From: Apostichopus japonicus
Taxonomy: Eukaryota; Echinodermata; Holothuroidea; Aspidochirotida; Stichopodidae
Direction of reading: 5' to 3'
Assembly (NCBI RefSeq): GCF_037975245.1
Contig: NC_092582.1
Span: forward strand, 8,746,501-8,810,500
DNA length: 64,000 nucleotides
Shown here: positions 10,873 to 24,630 of the stretch, one piece after another
How positions within the stretch are numbered: position 1 is the first letter of the stretch
Layout of the letters: each line of letters opens with the position of its first letter
The notes under the pieces: model-generated
Seen by the model: only the letters and a program-made list of their open reading frames with translations
Database searches by the model: none
What the model was told of the DNA's origin: nothing
Translations under genes and position numbers: made by a program

Positions 10873-13492
10873 ATCGGGATTTAAATATCGGAGAAAAAAT
10901 ATTTAGCTAAGAGCATCGTTTGCTTGGTAAGATACTTTTGAAGGTAAAGGTACATGAAGTTGTATGCTTGGTAGTTTAACTCAGATCTAGGCCTAGGACT
11001 ATTGAATGACAGGCTAGGCCAAGGAAAATTACAATTGAGATGTAGCCTAGCCTAAGGAAGATTTTTCTCAATGTCAGATTATATCTTAGTGAATTAGAAC
11101 TCTTTACATAAGAATAGAAACAGTTAATGTTAAGGAACAACTTATCACAAATGACCTTTCCTCATAAATAAACTTGAATTTGCCAAACAACATAACTTGC
11201 TCGGTATTGTTTTACAAAAGCACACACAAAATGAAATACGATGCAAAGAAGTTGAAAAGCAAACTTTAAAAGATGTATTTTTGATATAAACGAAAAGTTA
11301 ATGTGGGCATTTTTAATTACAATAAAAACATTAACGAGTTTGCTATAGTACTACTTATGATATTATAAACAGCACAATCGGTGTAGTCTAACCTGTGATA
11401 AAATTTCACAAGTTGTGTGATATTCGTCTTAAAATAACATTGTTCAAACTTTCACGAAGCTACTCAGGTCTATGTAATGGCATAATACTCTGTTCTAGGA
11501 AGTCAGTTGATCAGATAATTATGAAGATAATTTAAGAAGAGAGGTTTCCTACCCTTTTTCCAACTAATAATCAGTGGACAATATTTCGTTAATTGCAACT
11601 TTAGAATTAGAGGCAAATTTAAAACAGCCATAAGGATTTAAACTATCCAATATCATCTGTCATAAACGCATCCAAAATAGTAAGACTTCAATTTAATAAA
11701 AAAAACTTCATAGGCAGTTTTACTATGTACCAATACCATACACACGTTTTGTCAGGAAGCACGAAACATTGAATTTCATTAGAAAAGATAAATAGCGCAC
11801 CAATTAAACAAGTTAGCAAAGAACGCTGAGAAGCATGTTTTGCATAAACATTTAATTTGAAAATGCGCTATCACTTTTCATTAAATTTTATTAAATTGAT
11901 CCCTAGTTTGAAAAGTGCGCCACCTTCTATTTTAATTGTTCTAGCTAATGAAAGTACCGTGCGTATATCTTTTTCGACTCTCAAATTTAGTACGATGTCA
12001 GCTTCAAAGAATACCAAATAAAAGTTAAATTTAACGAAAATCTTTTCACGAGCAAAACAGAGAGCATTATTTCCGCTAAAATGAAGGCATATGTAGGCCT
12101 CAGTTTATCTCAGTGAAACCAACACTTCAGCTATGTTAATGGAATGTATCTTTGGGAGGCTAAAACATTCAACAGGATTAAAAAGGGTATCAAGGTAGAC
12201 AACATGCTCAACCTGTTTATGAAATATTGAAAACAGCTTCTTTAAATTCTAGTGACAAAAGTTGAAACGCTTGAATTAAGTAAATATTGTAAATTATATC
12301 TCCAACCTTCCTGAATGTCAAGAGATTACTAGACATATATTAAAGAAAGGTGAAAATGACTAAAGTCACTCCATATGCTTAAAATAGAATTGGTCACTAC
12401 AAAGTTCATTATTAACTTTGTCTTTGTGTAAAAAAGCAAAATAGTATTTTTCAAATTCTCTTTAAAGATCATCACTTCAAATGTATCTTTTTTTGAATAA
12501 AAATTAAAGCAAACGAAAACAAGATGGAGATCTTATAATCTTTATAAAACAATTCTCTTTGTCTATTTATTAGAGGTAAAGTTATTTCAAATCGACAAAG
12601 TTGAAACTAAGTTCAATCCATCATTAATTGCTCTTTCAAATAGAATATTAATAATACTCAAGATTATGCAATAGTAAATATTAGGTTTATAATTAATGAA
12701 AGATTTAACTAAAATATTATTTTTCAAACCCCTGAAATAAAATAAGTTTCATTTGTAACCTTTTGCATAAACTTGATACTCATTCTCCTCATAAAAGTAG
12801 TTAATTAATTATTTCCTGCTGATAATTTTCATTGATATCTCCTGATAGAAAACTAAATAACAATATATCATAATATTCTATTAATTTTTGGAATAATTCC
12901 TCCTGCAAATAATGAGATAAACTGTCAGTCTTGCTTTTAAATTAAAATAGATTTAACTTTCTAAATGACTCTTCTTTAAAAGTTTCGTATTAAGTATTGA
13001 ACTATTTTAATCCATAAATCACTATTAGGTTTATTTATCAACTTTACTACCTCTCTCCATAAATAAACTAAAAATCAAATAAATAAAAATCTTCTTACTA
13101 TTCTATCTACGACCAAATATTTTTGTCTACATTTGTTATTCTAGGCTACATATTTTTATTTTTTACCCATCAAATAGACGTAATAATTCCCTGTTTCAAA
13201 ACTCCTACACCATTTTTCTTTATTAAAATAATACATTTATTCCTGTTTCTAGTTTATAAACTCTTTCAAAATCAACGACTTTAATTTCCGTTCGCTAAAT
13301 TCATTCCTACACACAAAATTACATAAACACAACCTTAACGTCCTTATAATTCATCGCTTATACTCTCTTCAATTTTCTTTCTTTCTTTTTTTATCATTTA
13401 TAAACATCCTAATAATTATTCTAATCGTAACCAAATCCAATCCATTTATCTCTATCTACTCTAATATCAGTAACTCTATTCTTTCATTCTAG
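10873..13492. other. AT-rich non-coding stretch upstream of the LRR exon (copy A)
   Basis: Aligned with 52996-55575 of copy B with scattered substitutions and small indels. No exon, RNA gene or mobile element is recognised. The last about 100 bp before 13493 are pyrimidine-rich, as expected before a splice acceptor. Confidence 0.6.
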
Positions 13493-13698
13493 ATTCCTAT
13501 CTCCAGTGTGTGGCTAGAGGCCTGCTCTCCTAGAGTTGATGAGTCTGGTCTGAACCTTATCCTTGAGTCTGGTCTCTCTCTCTCTGTCCTGAGTTCTCTC
13601 CAGAAGCTGCAGATCACTGACTACAGGAGACTAACTAATGAAGAGTTGGCGGCCATCTTGTCTTACTCCTCACAGTGTACAAGCTTGAAGGTGCTGTG
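13493..13698 (+). CDS. NLR gene A: leucine-rich-repeat exon
   Basis: A 206-nt exon lies between a pyrimidine-rich acceptor (TTCATTCTAG) and the donor GTAAGT. It is open in phase 0 and ends after two bases of a split Trp codon. The 68 complete codons begin IPISSVWLEACSPRVDESG and include LQKLQITDYRRLTNEELAAI and SQCTSLKVLW, the LxxLxI...L pattern of ribonuclease-inhibitor-type LRRs, as found in the ligand-sensing part of NLR proteins. There is no ATG in frame, so it is an internal exon. No NACHT exon is visible upstream in the window. It is paralogous to 55576-55784, with 13 replacements and one extra residue in B. Boundaries are firm; gene identity is inferred from the NACHT exon of gene B. 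Confidence 0.85.
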
Positions 13699-16600
13699 GT
13701 AAGTATTCCGGTGTAGATGTTAGAATCATCATAACAGTTAAACAGGGAATTAATTTAATTAATCAAAGTTATCATCATTAAACTAACAATATAGAATGTA
13801 AAATCTGCTGGCTTTTAATGTCAAGGATTGGATTTAATTAGTTTAAGTGGATTTATTTCAATAAATTAGGCCATCGTTAAAGGAAATATATAGGATGTTG
13901 CGATAAATGTAACAAGATAAAATGGATTAATTGGGGGGTTAATAAAATCGGTGTTGGCCGGGGGTGAGTTAAGGGGGCTATAGCGGTGTTCTTGTCATAT
14001 TTTTTTCTTAGTTTTTTATGAAGGGGTGAGTCATAAAGTGACAAAATTGTTAATTTGGATAAAAAATAGGAGAGCAAACAAAACGCAATCGGATTTGAGT
14101 TAATTTTAATGAAAGTTGTGACCATTCTAATGGATTTATTTTATATTTTGGTAATAATAACTTAAATCTCCCAATTCAAAACTTAAAAAATGAACAAATG
14201 TGTAAAATATATCATTAAAAAAGATTTTTAGACCAAAATAAAAAAGGAAATATTGATTCCAAATAAAATCAATAAAATTATAAGTTTATATAGAAGCTGT
14301 TTCACTGACAACTCAAGAAAAAGTTAAGTGTATACTACTCAAAGAGAATTATTTACATTCACAAATAAATTAATAGTGGAAATATATTTTTTTAAATATA
14401 TAGAAGACAATATGTAAATATTGATATTAGAAAGTCTTCTTCGTAGAATTAATTTATTAAAGGTATAAGAACAAACCTCAACAAAATGTTTAAATTATTT
14501 TTAAGAAACATTCCATTAATCAATATATGGATAATTGTAAATATAGTTGTTATACAAATTAATTGGAATAGAAATGTAAGTATTGACTAAAACGACTATT
14601 GTTAAAGAAGTTAAATATACAGAATTAAAAAAAAAATTATTTAAGCTCTAAAATTTCACAGTGAAATAAAAAAAATAATCATATCACTGCGATCCATGGA
14701 GAACATTTCATTAAAAACCCAGATTCGAATATCAACATTGGACACTTTCCTAAGTAAGATTCTTACAATAATTTTTATCTAAAACCAGTATAAAACGAGG
14801 ACATAAGACTTGATTATTGCTTAAGTAATATTAGGATGAATCGGAACATACAAAGTATTTTGCAGTAATTTACACTTTCTTGAAATCGTGAGGCAATGTA
14901 TATTCCCGCCCGCGTTGACTTTACACAATAGTTAAATCCCATCACCTCCGCCCCCCCCCCCCTCCATCGCAGCGCGTTACCCTTTGTCACCCCTCATTCC
15001 ACTTTTGTTTCTTAAAACAACTCTATGTAACCGTATCTGATCATCTTTCTGTTACACTCACTGGAGTTTAGAATCACCACCAGCTCTAATATTAAATACT
15101 ATTGTATACATTGTAGTTATACAGGTAGACACTCAGGCTTCACTACTACTTGAATATATTTATGTTATCATTTTAACGAACAATAATTATCAAATTTAAA
15201 ATGTTTGCGCACAGCGTAATATATTACTCATTGCCTTTTAGCAAATCCTAATCTCCACACCCTACCGCGCCCTCAGCCCTTTCACCCCCTCTCCCTTCCC
15301 CATTGACATCACCTCCAATCCGCTCTAGTTATGACATGAACGATAATTGTACTTTTGAAGTTGCTACACGTGAGTTTATTATACTATGTTGGTCAGCTAC
15401 GTTTGGTGCATATCGTTCCAGTGTAAATACCAAACCCGAAGCACAAGACAAACTAACATAACGCCAATTATAGCATACACTACAAAAAACATTCATTTCT
15501 GAATTAAATATTACTAAGTTCTTTCTCTATGTTATAACGATATCCCATGTTAACTTCCAACCGATAACGACTATAACATAAAACTCTCCTTCTCCCAGTT
15601 CCCACGTTTAGTTCATTACCATTTAGCATAAAAGACCAGAAAAGAGGAAATGATTTTGCGTTAGACAGATTCTCCAAAAAATCTCACTTTGTACTATTAT
15701 AATTATTCGAGACGTTTTATATTTTGTACAAAACATGACCATCACAGAATAATCATAAAACAATTCAGTTCTTAGAGAAAAATATAATGGAACAATAAAA
15801 AATCCCCGTAAGTTCCGTAACGTTACTTTTCTACACAGTAAAAAATACACCATCCTTGTGTCCGTGTATAACAACGTAAGCCCAAATCTGCAGTTCTTTA
15901 GCAGTACAGAGATATTAGCGACCTTATACATGTAGCTTTTAGTCTGTGTCAATCACAATACATTCAAAGAGAAACCATTGATTCAATAAAGAAATTCTCA
16001 GACAAAATAAGAGAAGTTAAGATTAAGTGTGAAACACCTGTAGCTACTGTAAAGACCTATTTAGCATAATAATAGATATGACACGAGCCAGTGTAGTGTT
16101 GATTGATGTCAGTACCGATGAATGTCACGTGTCTAGTACGACTGGATTGTTGTCATGGCATAAACAGGTGTAAACGTGCTACACTGAAATGAATCAAGCG
16201 GTATAAGAATATAACAATTAGTTTTCTACTAATTCTTCTACTAAAGCGCTCTTATATAATGTACATTTATTTGGGTAGGATGCGACCATTTTGATATAAT
16301 ATTCTCTTATTTATATTTGTATGGTTTTTGTATCTTTATTATGTTTACTGCACAATGAGTGAAATATGTAACCAAACCAACATTTTCAGTCATGGACCTC
16401 GGTTGAATAATAATCCCCCATTAAGTGATGATATAATTTATAATATGTTAAGTATCAGGGGCGGATCAAGGGGCTGTGTGAGTGTACCTCAACATTGTTG
16501 AACCCCACAAAAAGTGTATTTATCAGCATAACCATGCGAGTGTATAGTGACCTTATTATAGGCCTAATTTACAGACCTAACTATGCCTCAGTCAGAATGC

Positions 16601-17920
16601 ACTAAAAACTTGTATTTACTTGAGGAGGACCCCCCCCCTCCCCCACCTCCTCCTGCATGGAAGTCGCCTTCAATAAACCAAGTGCAACAACCACTCCATT
16701 TTGGTTTCCCGAAAGGACAACTATGGAGACACTGTTATGCCGACCTTGCAAAGTTGTGAGGGGGGGGGGGGGTTTGTGGATTGCAAAGTCGGCAATTGCA
16801 ATAAGTTGAAAATAACGCAAAGTCGGTGTTACTATTACAGTAAGATTCGCCCAACACGGTAACATACAGAAATGCTGTACTCGAAAGACTTCGTTATTTG
16901 TTCAGCGACGGCTATAGACCGTCATTTCTCAGAAAGGTTGCTAAAATAATCACAGGGTCTGGCACTGTTTATCCATGTTTGAAAAGAAATTTTCAACAAG
17001 TTGAATAAAATTATCATCAAATGAACATTAAAATTGTATTTGGTACTATTAACATAGTAAATGTTGAAAATATGATGTAGTTAATGCCTTTAAATGTTAA
17101 AGCGATTTTAATACAGAAATTGTTAACCCCCTGTACAATAGTCCATGTACCTGCATGGGTTAGGTTAGTACCATTAGGTTAGTACCTAATGTTAATAGGG
17201 GTAACGTTTTAGGTTAGTACCATCATGTTTAAAGGGGTAACGTAAGTTGCCTATAAATAAAACAAAAGTTAAAATATATCTATAACGAAAGTAACTGCTT
17301 GCACGGTAGAAGACGTATAAAGGAACACACGTATGTTTATTTTATTCTGACATAGCGTTCCCATTCGACTACTCAACCGTGTATATTTCATTACGAGTAG
17401 AACCCCCATGACAAATCTTACGCGGGTACAGGTACAGAGCCGTAGGCCTATAGAGATAGAGTTTGGCCAACTGTGTGACGATTTCTGATTGGTCGAGATA
17501 TTTCAGCTCTCACTGGCTATCACTATATACGGCTCAGTACAGGTAGGACCAGTATCGCCGCAATTACATTTCGGGATACCTGTCATACTGCAGTTTTGAT
17601 TAATCGAAGCCCTCAGCTTCGATTGCAGGAATTGTAGATTTTGTCACGTGGTTTTGCGCCTTCAATTGTTCCTCGCGTATGACAATAACAGTAAAATTCG
17701 AATGCTCCAATTACATTAACACACGTTCTATTTGAACGTATTCGCACCCTTGCACAGATACAACACAGTTAACTTGGTAATTTTATTGATCGCCCTCCAT
17801 TTTCCCCTCTGTTTCAATACGCTATGATGGTTACTTTTGTGAAGGTATGTCGTTCGAAGAATGATTAACTGCTAATATGCAATGCGGTATTAAATCATGG
17901 TATTTTTCCGTAAAACTCGG

Positions 17921-19659
17921 GTTCGACCGACTGTATGATAATCGGTTTAACCGATTACCGATTAGTTCGTGTGACAATCGGCCGATACCGATTACCGATT
18001 ATTTCATCATTTTCGTGGAGCTGGCCTAAAGTATGATTTAGTGTTATGCATGATTACCAACTTCTAGGCCAATACAATCAAAGATGTAAATGAACGACTT
18101 AACGTTTTACAGTAATGATTAATGGAGCAAGTAAAGAACACTGCATACATGGGACGCTGTACGTTTATAACGAAGAGTCGCAATATTGCAATCCCGCCAC
18201 AACACAGTTAAGGACAGGGCTGTACAGACTACAGAAGGGGGAAAATAGTAGCCATTGGCTATGAAATTAAAAAAAGAAAGAAAGAAGAAGTGAGGCCGAC
18301 AGCTTTTACAACTGGTTTTATAACCATTATCAGTGTTGCAACTCCAACGTAAATAAAGTGAAAAGTATATCGCACGGAAATAAAATATTCCTTATTTCGT
18401 TACTGAGCTGATATCGAAATATATAACCTGATAATATGAAGAATAATGTGTAAAAGTAAGTTTGCCTGTCGTTTTGATCCTAGCAAGATCGAAACGTCAG
18501 GCCAACTTCCTTTAACACATATTCTTACACAGGCTATTAAGTGAAAAAGCAGTTTGCTAACAGTTTTATTTTATTTTGAAAAATGAAACAATCCCAAACA
18601 TTTGCTTCAAATTTTCAATGATTGCCATCTGCAAGGAAATTTTTCCGATCGAACGTTGTTTCAAACGATCATACACAGTAAGTCAATGGCGCTTCTTCAT
18701 AGACTTTACTACATGTCGGAAAAATCACACACTTAAGTCCCATTGACTTTGTCGCGCGGGTCACTGGAAATCAGACTTGCTTTTAGTCGGTTGCGATAAG
18801 GAGTTTAGTTACTGAAAGGGGTTCATTATTAGCACGTATGGTATACATGCGGTCAGGGGAAAAAGAGTAGCTTCGGGTTTTTTGCAAAAATATGCGTAAG
18901 AATGTTTGCCTAATCACAAAATACTGTGATACAGTAGAACTACTGAGGACTGTCGCCAAACATGTTTCGGGATTTTTAGGAGTATTTTGCCTCTTGATTT
19001 CATCATTTTATGCCATTTGTGCGCTCTTGGGCGCATTTTCAAACTGAACAGTTATGAAGCTCATTGCAACCGTTCTCTAGCCAGACTAGCCTAATGAACG
19101 TAGAACTCACAATGAACAAAGCCTAATGTTATTGCTTTCACTTTCCAGTTTTCACCTACGGTGAAACGGCCAAAGTGGTTCAGAAGTATTTTGATTTGGT
19201 TTTTATATTTAGTCGAGACAATTAATCTTCCATATCAATCGTTAAACATGATAACAGGAGGTTTTGTTAGATGCAAGAAGCGAAGTGAAAAATAATAATT
19301 ACGTCGTCGCTCTAACCTCATCGCGGGTATACCGTACTGTATGCATGTTAACTGCCAAAATTGGATAGTATATCGAACAGCATTAGTACAAACTCGCGTG
19401 AGGGACATGCTATACCGTTACACGGTAGATTAGCACACTTTTCCCGGCTATGAATAGCGTTGAATCGAATGATCTACATTTTTCTCCCGTTGTGGTTGTG
19501 GTGAATTAAAAGCGCGGAAAAATACAATCCTTTATGTGAAACGTAATAATAAGTTATAAATAATCGGTTGCGAAATGAATTTTGCCGTTGCCGATATTTA
19601 CCAATTGTCTGATAATCGGCCCGATGCCGATTATCTAACCGATTATCGGTCGAACACTA
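17921..19659. mobile_element. Decayed DNA-transposon remnant with GATAATCGG-rich inverted ends (copy A)
   Basis: The left end reads GTTCGACCGACTG...GATAATCGG...ACCGATTACCGATTAG. The right end reads in reverse GATAATCGGC...CCGATTATC...ACCGATTATCGGTCGAACAC. The two ends are therefore inverted clusters of CCGATTA/TAATCGG motifs beginning TTCGACCGA. The interior has no transposase frame. The same structure is in copy B (59972-62020), so it is older than the duplication. Superfamily not assigned. Confidence 0.55.
18457..18509. repeat. Imperfect 25-bp hairpin (copy A), eroded
   Basis: The arms around CTAGC read TTTGATCC and GATCGAAACGTCAGGCCAACTT. The left arm has several changes that break pairing. 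The orthologous hairpin in copy B (60831-60883) keeps 24 of 25 pairs. Confidence 0.7.
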
Positions 19660-21578
19660 CTGTTACCAAACCATTCTTAGTCCCTTGACATTCCTAAATA
19701 CATTGATATTCATTAGTAAGTTTTTGTAGTATTTATTTTTTGGTCAAGTTTTGGGCGAACGGGACTCTTACGCTCATAGGTTGACTCTACCCCCCCCCCC
19801 CCCTCCGTGTAATTTAGTGGAACGGTCCCACACAAAAGAAATAACAGAATCTTTCCATACTTGAAAGAATCAATCAACATCTGATTGACTTGTAACTATA
19901 CAATGGACACAACCATTTAATAATAACGTGTGAATGATGTTACAGTTTCTACGGAGTTTCCAACTAATCTATCAATAGCCGCGACCTGGAGCGCTAGCCA
20001 TAGTGCCGGAGAGGAAAGTAAGAACAGGCCTTGCTCAAGATTAATACCGCGTTGTTGTTACTTTCTTGTAAGGAAGTTTTGGTTGCAAAACATAAGTACT
20101 GTTACTGTTGCTTCTCAAACCACATCTTCACGAGTAACTAGGATTCACGGTAAGTTACACACTTGCAAGTAACGAAACTTTTTCATAGATCATTAAAAGA
20201 GGGTTGATTTTAAGAAGCAATATTAGTATAGTTAATATAAGTATGTAGCCTTGCCGTATAAATCAGTTCGCAGGTTAATTTGCTTAAACGAACAGTTGTT
20301 TACAGTCTTACCATTACGTGATTGAAGGTCCGCATCGCCTATATACGTACGGTATAACATAGGACTGTGTGATAGTATCGGCCGAGCTGGGTTTTAGGTT
20401 GAATATGCAATGAACAGGTACCCGGGGGACCGACCGAACTGCAGAGACGCGTACCCGGTTCCGATATTTGGGACTGGTCCCATCACTAAATTCCCACCCT
20501 CCCCTCTCGTACCCGCTCAAGGGTCGCCCAAACAACAGAAATGACATAACCCTATTAATATAATCACTCTCACTCTGGGAATTTTTTTTCCGCATAAGTC
20601 ATCAGTTCTGAACAAATAAATTTCAAACTATGAAATATGTAACCAATATTAGTTCCATACTGTCCACTACTGTAATGAGAAAAGGTTAGGATGATTTGGC
20701 CAATTGAATTCCTCTAACCAACTGTATTATTAATTCACACGATACATACCTTAAATGGTGCAAGAAGGTTTCCAAAATAGTGACTCGGGACAAACATGCA
20801 CAGATGAACATCTAACCAATTCCCATTGCCATGGAGACTAATGTTGATTGTGTTCAATATACGTTACCATTTTAAAATCCCTCTGACACTGTGTGAGCAC
20901 GGAAACTGCATATCTGCTGCCATCTATCGAAACTTTCAAGTCGAATGAATCTTGAAAGTACGTCAAACAATGGATTATTATTAACCGGTATGACTGACAT
21001 AACTTCCTGAACATTTCAACATCCACACAATGACGTCACTTACGGCCAATTTCAAACTGACAGATACTCATATAACATCACTACTGGGCTTCGATGCACT
21101 TGCCTTCCAGTTCAATTATGTCTAGCTTAAAAGCGGATTAGCTGTGAAAACTCGTTTATGGTCAAAACGAAGATGATGTCAAATACTCGGTGCTGGTCTA
21201 GTCGCCCATATATTGCTGTATTTTTTAATTTGACTCATTCAGTAACTGTCACAGTTTGTGAAGCGATTTTACATTTTTTGAATTTGTTTAAATTGAAACA
21301 CTGACATATGTTTCTGTGTAAAATTTAAAAAAAACTTGAAGCTAATGAATGCAGTCTACATTTAATTATTATTTTTAAGCAAAATGTATTATTTTGCTGT
21401 TCTTTTTGCCAAATGAAATAGTCCACGTTACCAAAAATGTTAACAATCAAGCCATATGGTAAGTTAGAACATATATACAAACAAGGATAAAATCAAACAT
21501 GATTTGTACCGTTTAAGTTTGTAATACTTTGTAAACGTGTTATAACCGGTCATATGCGTCTAATGAGCTGGTATGATG

Positions 21579-21980
21579 GTCTGTATCAAGGGCGTAGGAA
21601 TCGGGGGGCTGGGGGGGGGGGGGGGGGGGGCGCCAGCCCCCCAGTGAAAAATGTGGAGGGGCGGAAGTATCATTCCGCCCCCCCCGCTTCGCAAGTCAGA
21701 AAACCCCTTTTTCATTTCCATATGAGAAAAAATCTCATTTGGAGCACCAAATTGCATCTAAGGCCAGGTGAAAATACAAAATTAAGTTTACAAAATGGAG
21801 TGGATGTTGAAGTGTGCTGTATTGCACCAAATTGCATCTGAGGCCACCTGGAAATGCAAAAAAATTCCAAAGGGGAGGGGGACACCCCCTCCCCTTAGAC
21901 CCCTCCCCCAGGCCGGCCATCAGTCTTCAGCCCCCCCCCCCCCCCACTCAAAAGTACCTTCCTACGCCACTGGTCTGTAT
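21579..21980. mobile_element. hAT-like MITE, 386 bp, with exact 8-bp TSD; absent from copy B
   Basis: The element spans 21587-21972 with termini CAAGGGCGTAGGAA and TTCCTACGCCACTG. It is flanked by exact GTCTGTAT duplications (21579-21586 and 21973-21980). Copy B has a single GTATGTAT at the same place (63545-63552) and no element, so the insertion postdates the duplication. It is the same family as 10196-10553 in the opposite orientation and includes a poly-G run of about 20 bases. Confidence 0.95.
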
Positions 21981-22277
21981 ACTAGATTAGGCAGTTCCTC
22001 CAACTTTGAAAAATATGTTTGTATCTCAAAAACTAAACGTGGTACAACAATGGAACTAATATACACAAACAGGAAAGCCTTCCTTTAATGTGTGGCTAAA
22101 ACGTAACATTGCTTTATAAGCAAAACAAAAGTCCTGACCAGATTTTGTTGTTGTAATATATCAGTTTGAGTAATGTAGCTACGTAGTATTTGCTGTTTAT
22201 CGTCATTTGTTTATTTTTTATTGATTTTATGGTAAATAGTATACCTTACACGATGATTACTTTGCTTTTCTCCACAG

Positions 22278-22354
22278 GATTGTGGTTCAAAAACTGCCAG
22301 ACTCTGTTCCTATTGAATTGATTCCATCGTCTTTGAAATCAAGGAATGTGAAAG
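22278..22354 (+). CDS. NLR gene A: second LRR-region exon
   Basis: A 77-nt exon after TTTTCTCCACAG, ending AAAG before GTATTG. Its first base completes the split Trp codon from 13698. It then reads IVVQKLPDSVPIELIPSSLK and SRNVK, and ends with one base of the next codon. It continues the LRR pattern of the preceding exon. If the weak donor GTATTG were not used, translation would stop six codons later (TGA at 22367-22369), so a terminal exon is the alternative. The paralogue 63859-63935 has the same length, phase and donor position. Confidence 0.8.
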
Positions 22355-22419
22355 GTATTGGTTATAAATGAAGTTGAGTAAGAAATTACAGACAATTCGT
22401 CGGTGGTCTGGTGTTAGTA

Positions 22420-24630
22420 AATAACAATAAATTAACAGCAATGAATAGCAAAGCTTGCCCACCTTCATTTATAAAGCCACAGATAACGAACAAAATATCA
22501 AGCCCGCTTCACTTTCCCTATAGATAATAGCTCCTTCCTGCACATCTTCCTTGATCTATTTTTTATATTTCAGCAAATGTTCTGTAAACGTAGCATCTAT
22601 TTGCTCGTAGCAGTACAAATACTGATTAAGAGGGGAAACGAATATAATTGCAGTGTGACAGGTTATATATTAAAACATGTAAAATTTAAGGTCGGATGAT
22701 ACGTGGAAGTGCAGCGGACTAGCTTTCTTCATTAGACCTACGTATGGAGATCATGTGGACTTAGTTGTTGGCTCAAAAATGAGTAAGAAAGCTTACAAAG
22801 AACATTATTTTGACCAGTTTACACGTATTATGAAACGGTTACTATAGGCCTACTGCTGTAAGTTACCGTTTGTACATTAGGTATACTAACGGTTTGAGGA
22901 GAAAATATCCGTGGAAATGGGTAAAAGTGAAGAAATAAGCGTTTCATATTCTCTGTATTTTTCATCAAAATGTCAACAGCCCCCTTCGTTGTTTCAGAAA
23001 GTCCCCTTCCCATGATTAACTTTATCCGGGGAAAGAGGTAAAATATGTATTGTTTTCCACTTTGGCAAAACTCCCAAAATGAAAAGAGAAGCGTTATGCA
23101 CACTGAATACAATCCTTCCAAATTGACGGAATCGATAAACTTACCATTTTGACAAGATGTATACTAAGCGCAACAAAGGGTGTTGCCATTTTGCAAATAT
23201 TATTAATATTCAACAGTTTTATGTTTTTTTTCTTCAAAATCTTACAAACTGGCAATTTTCATATTTTTGACGTCTTCAAGGGTTGGAGGCTCGGAGCATG
23301 TTTTCTCGGAGCTATAAGTAGCACCTATTAAGTTTATTCACAATGTTTGTGTTTCTCCGGACAGCGATCATTTTCCGATTTGGGAAGTACCTTTGCGCAG
23401 GTCCTTTTCACTGAGATAATTATCACACTTTATTAGATTTGTCAAATCTAATATGTTAAGATTTTTATCGTCATCAGTGAATCAAGTTTTGGAATCCTCC
23501 CATGCTCTCCCTCTTAATATAAATGCTTCATTATTCTTTAGAGTTATTGCGATCAGTCAATGTAAACATACCTTTGACCTATCCTAATATGAACGTGTTT
23601 ATAAGTATAGTGAGTGTGTAGTTTAATGATAAAGCACATTAAGTCAGGCTAATACGCCTAACGCTTAGTTGTCGCTGAAGAATATAAATAATAAGCTGAC
23701 TAAAGAACAAAGCAGTAGAGTCACCACAAAAACAAATTTTTGAAGTTGGTCAGAACTTGTACCCCCCCCCCAAAAAAAAAAAAAACATTGAGTATGATTA
23801 ACAATGAAAAAGAAAAAAAAGATTGTAATCGAACAAACTGAGACACCGACAAAGATATTTTACCAACTGAAGGTTACACAGAGAGCGATTAATGGATTTG
23901 ATTCGATCCTCAACATTTAGTATACCAGACACTTTCAATGAACGCCTAAGGACATGTAAAATGCAACTTTAAAAATTCAACTTCAGTTGCTCATCATTAT
24001 TTTTTTGGTTTTGCAAAGCTAATTGAAATCATATTGAATGGCACTGAAAACTCGACTTAAAAAGATAATTTCAGTGGTCTAATTCACTAAGACGACTGTC
24101 GATTGAAATAAAATATTCAAAATTGTTTAATCTGAAATTAACTGACGTACTAATTTCTATCTAATTCAAAACTGATGATTTCTCTCTTCAAAGATATAAT
24201 TATAAACACTTTTGTGTTCCTTGTATTAATATCGGCAATCGTTCCGGTTACCATCAGCTCGGTGTTTTATTTTCTAATTAATTGATAAGTGATAGAGTGA
24301 TCGGTATACTGTACATCACGTCATCATTATAAACTGACCCTGCAGTAATATTTCACTTCTATTATAGCAATTCTACGGATGAAGTATGACTATTGAGGAT
24401 GAGTAACTGCATCAACAGGTCAAAGCCCGGGATGACCATCATTCGACAAGAATGAACATTTAAATGTAAATCAACGGCAAAGTTCAGAGTATAGAATGTA
24501 CTAAAACCTTTAAGATTTACATGTGTGCCGATGTGAATATGTCTCTGAAAAGCAGCCCCGTTCGTATACTATTTGATGTCAGTCCGGATCTGCCAGACTG
24601 ACAAACTCTTGTTTTCATTTCGTTCTTCAG
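22420..24630. other. Intronic sequence beyond the aligned part of copy A
   Basis: No comparison with copy B is possible here because the window ends. The sequence is AT-rich with a C/A homopolymer near 23761-23786. No supported exon or mobile element was seen. Confidence 0.5.

Larger units (their letters stand above)
13699..22277 (+). other. Intron of NLR gene A (8.6 kb) with old and young transposon pieces
   Basis: It runs from GTAAGT to a pyrimidine-rich TTTTCTCCACAG acceptor. It holds a TIR-transposon remnant (17921-19659), a hairpin (18457-18509) and a young MITE (21587-21972). The stretch 13,930-17,900 is AT-rich with G/C homopolymer patches near 14950 and 16632-16775 and shows no further exon that I can support. 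The equivalent copy B intron is 55785-63858. Confidence 0.75.
1948..22419 (+). repeat. Segmental duplication, copy A
   Basis: From TTGTTCCTCAAAT at about 1948 the sequence aligns collinearly with copy B (45936-64000), including the 49-bp minisatellite, a hAT-like element, the LRR exon, a TIR-transposon remnant and the second short exon. The copy B side stops at the window end, so the right boundary is not seen. Copy A is longer because of extra blocks at about 4222-6022, 6363-7650, 9215-9900, 20052-20285 and 21587-21980. Hand comparison of aligned intron stretches gave roughly 4-6 per cent differences. Confidence 0.9.

Noticed and set aside
10689-10910. Open frame conserved in both copies (also 52812-53006)
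   Set aside because: Conservation is at the DNA level with no differences at all, so it gives no codon signature. The frame starts at TTG, not ATG, and its end differs between copies. Treated as a conserved non-coding block instead.
21554-22088. Pro-rich open frames in and around MITEs (also 4397-4732, 42806-42988, 43122-43469, 52211-52477)
   Set aside because: Products of G/C homopolymers inside the elements. They recur in several frames and families without conservation of a protein.
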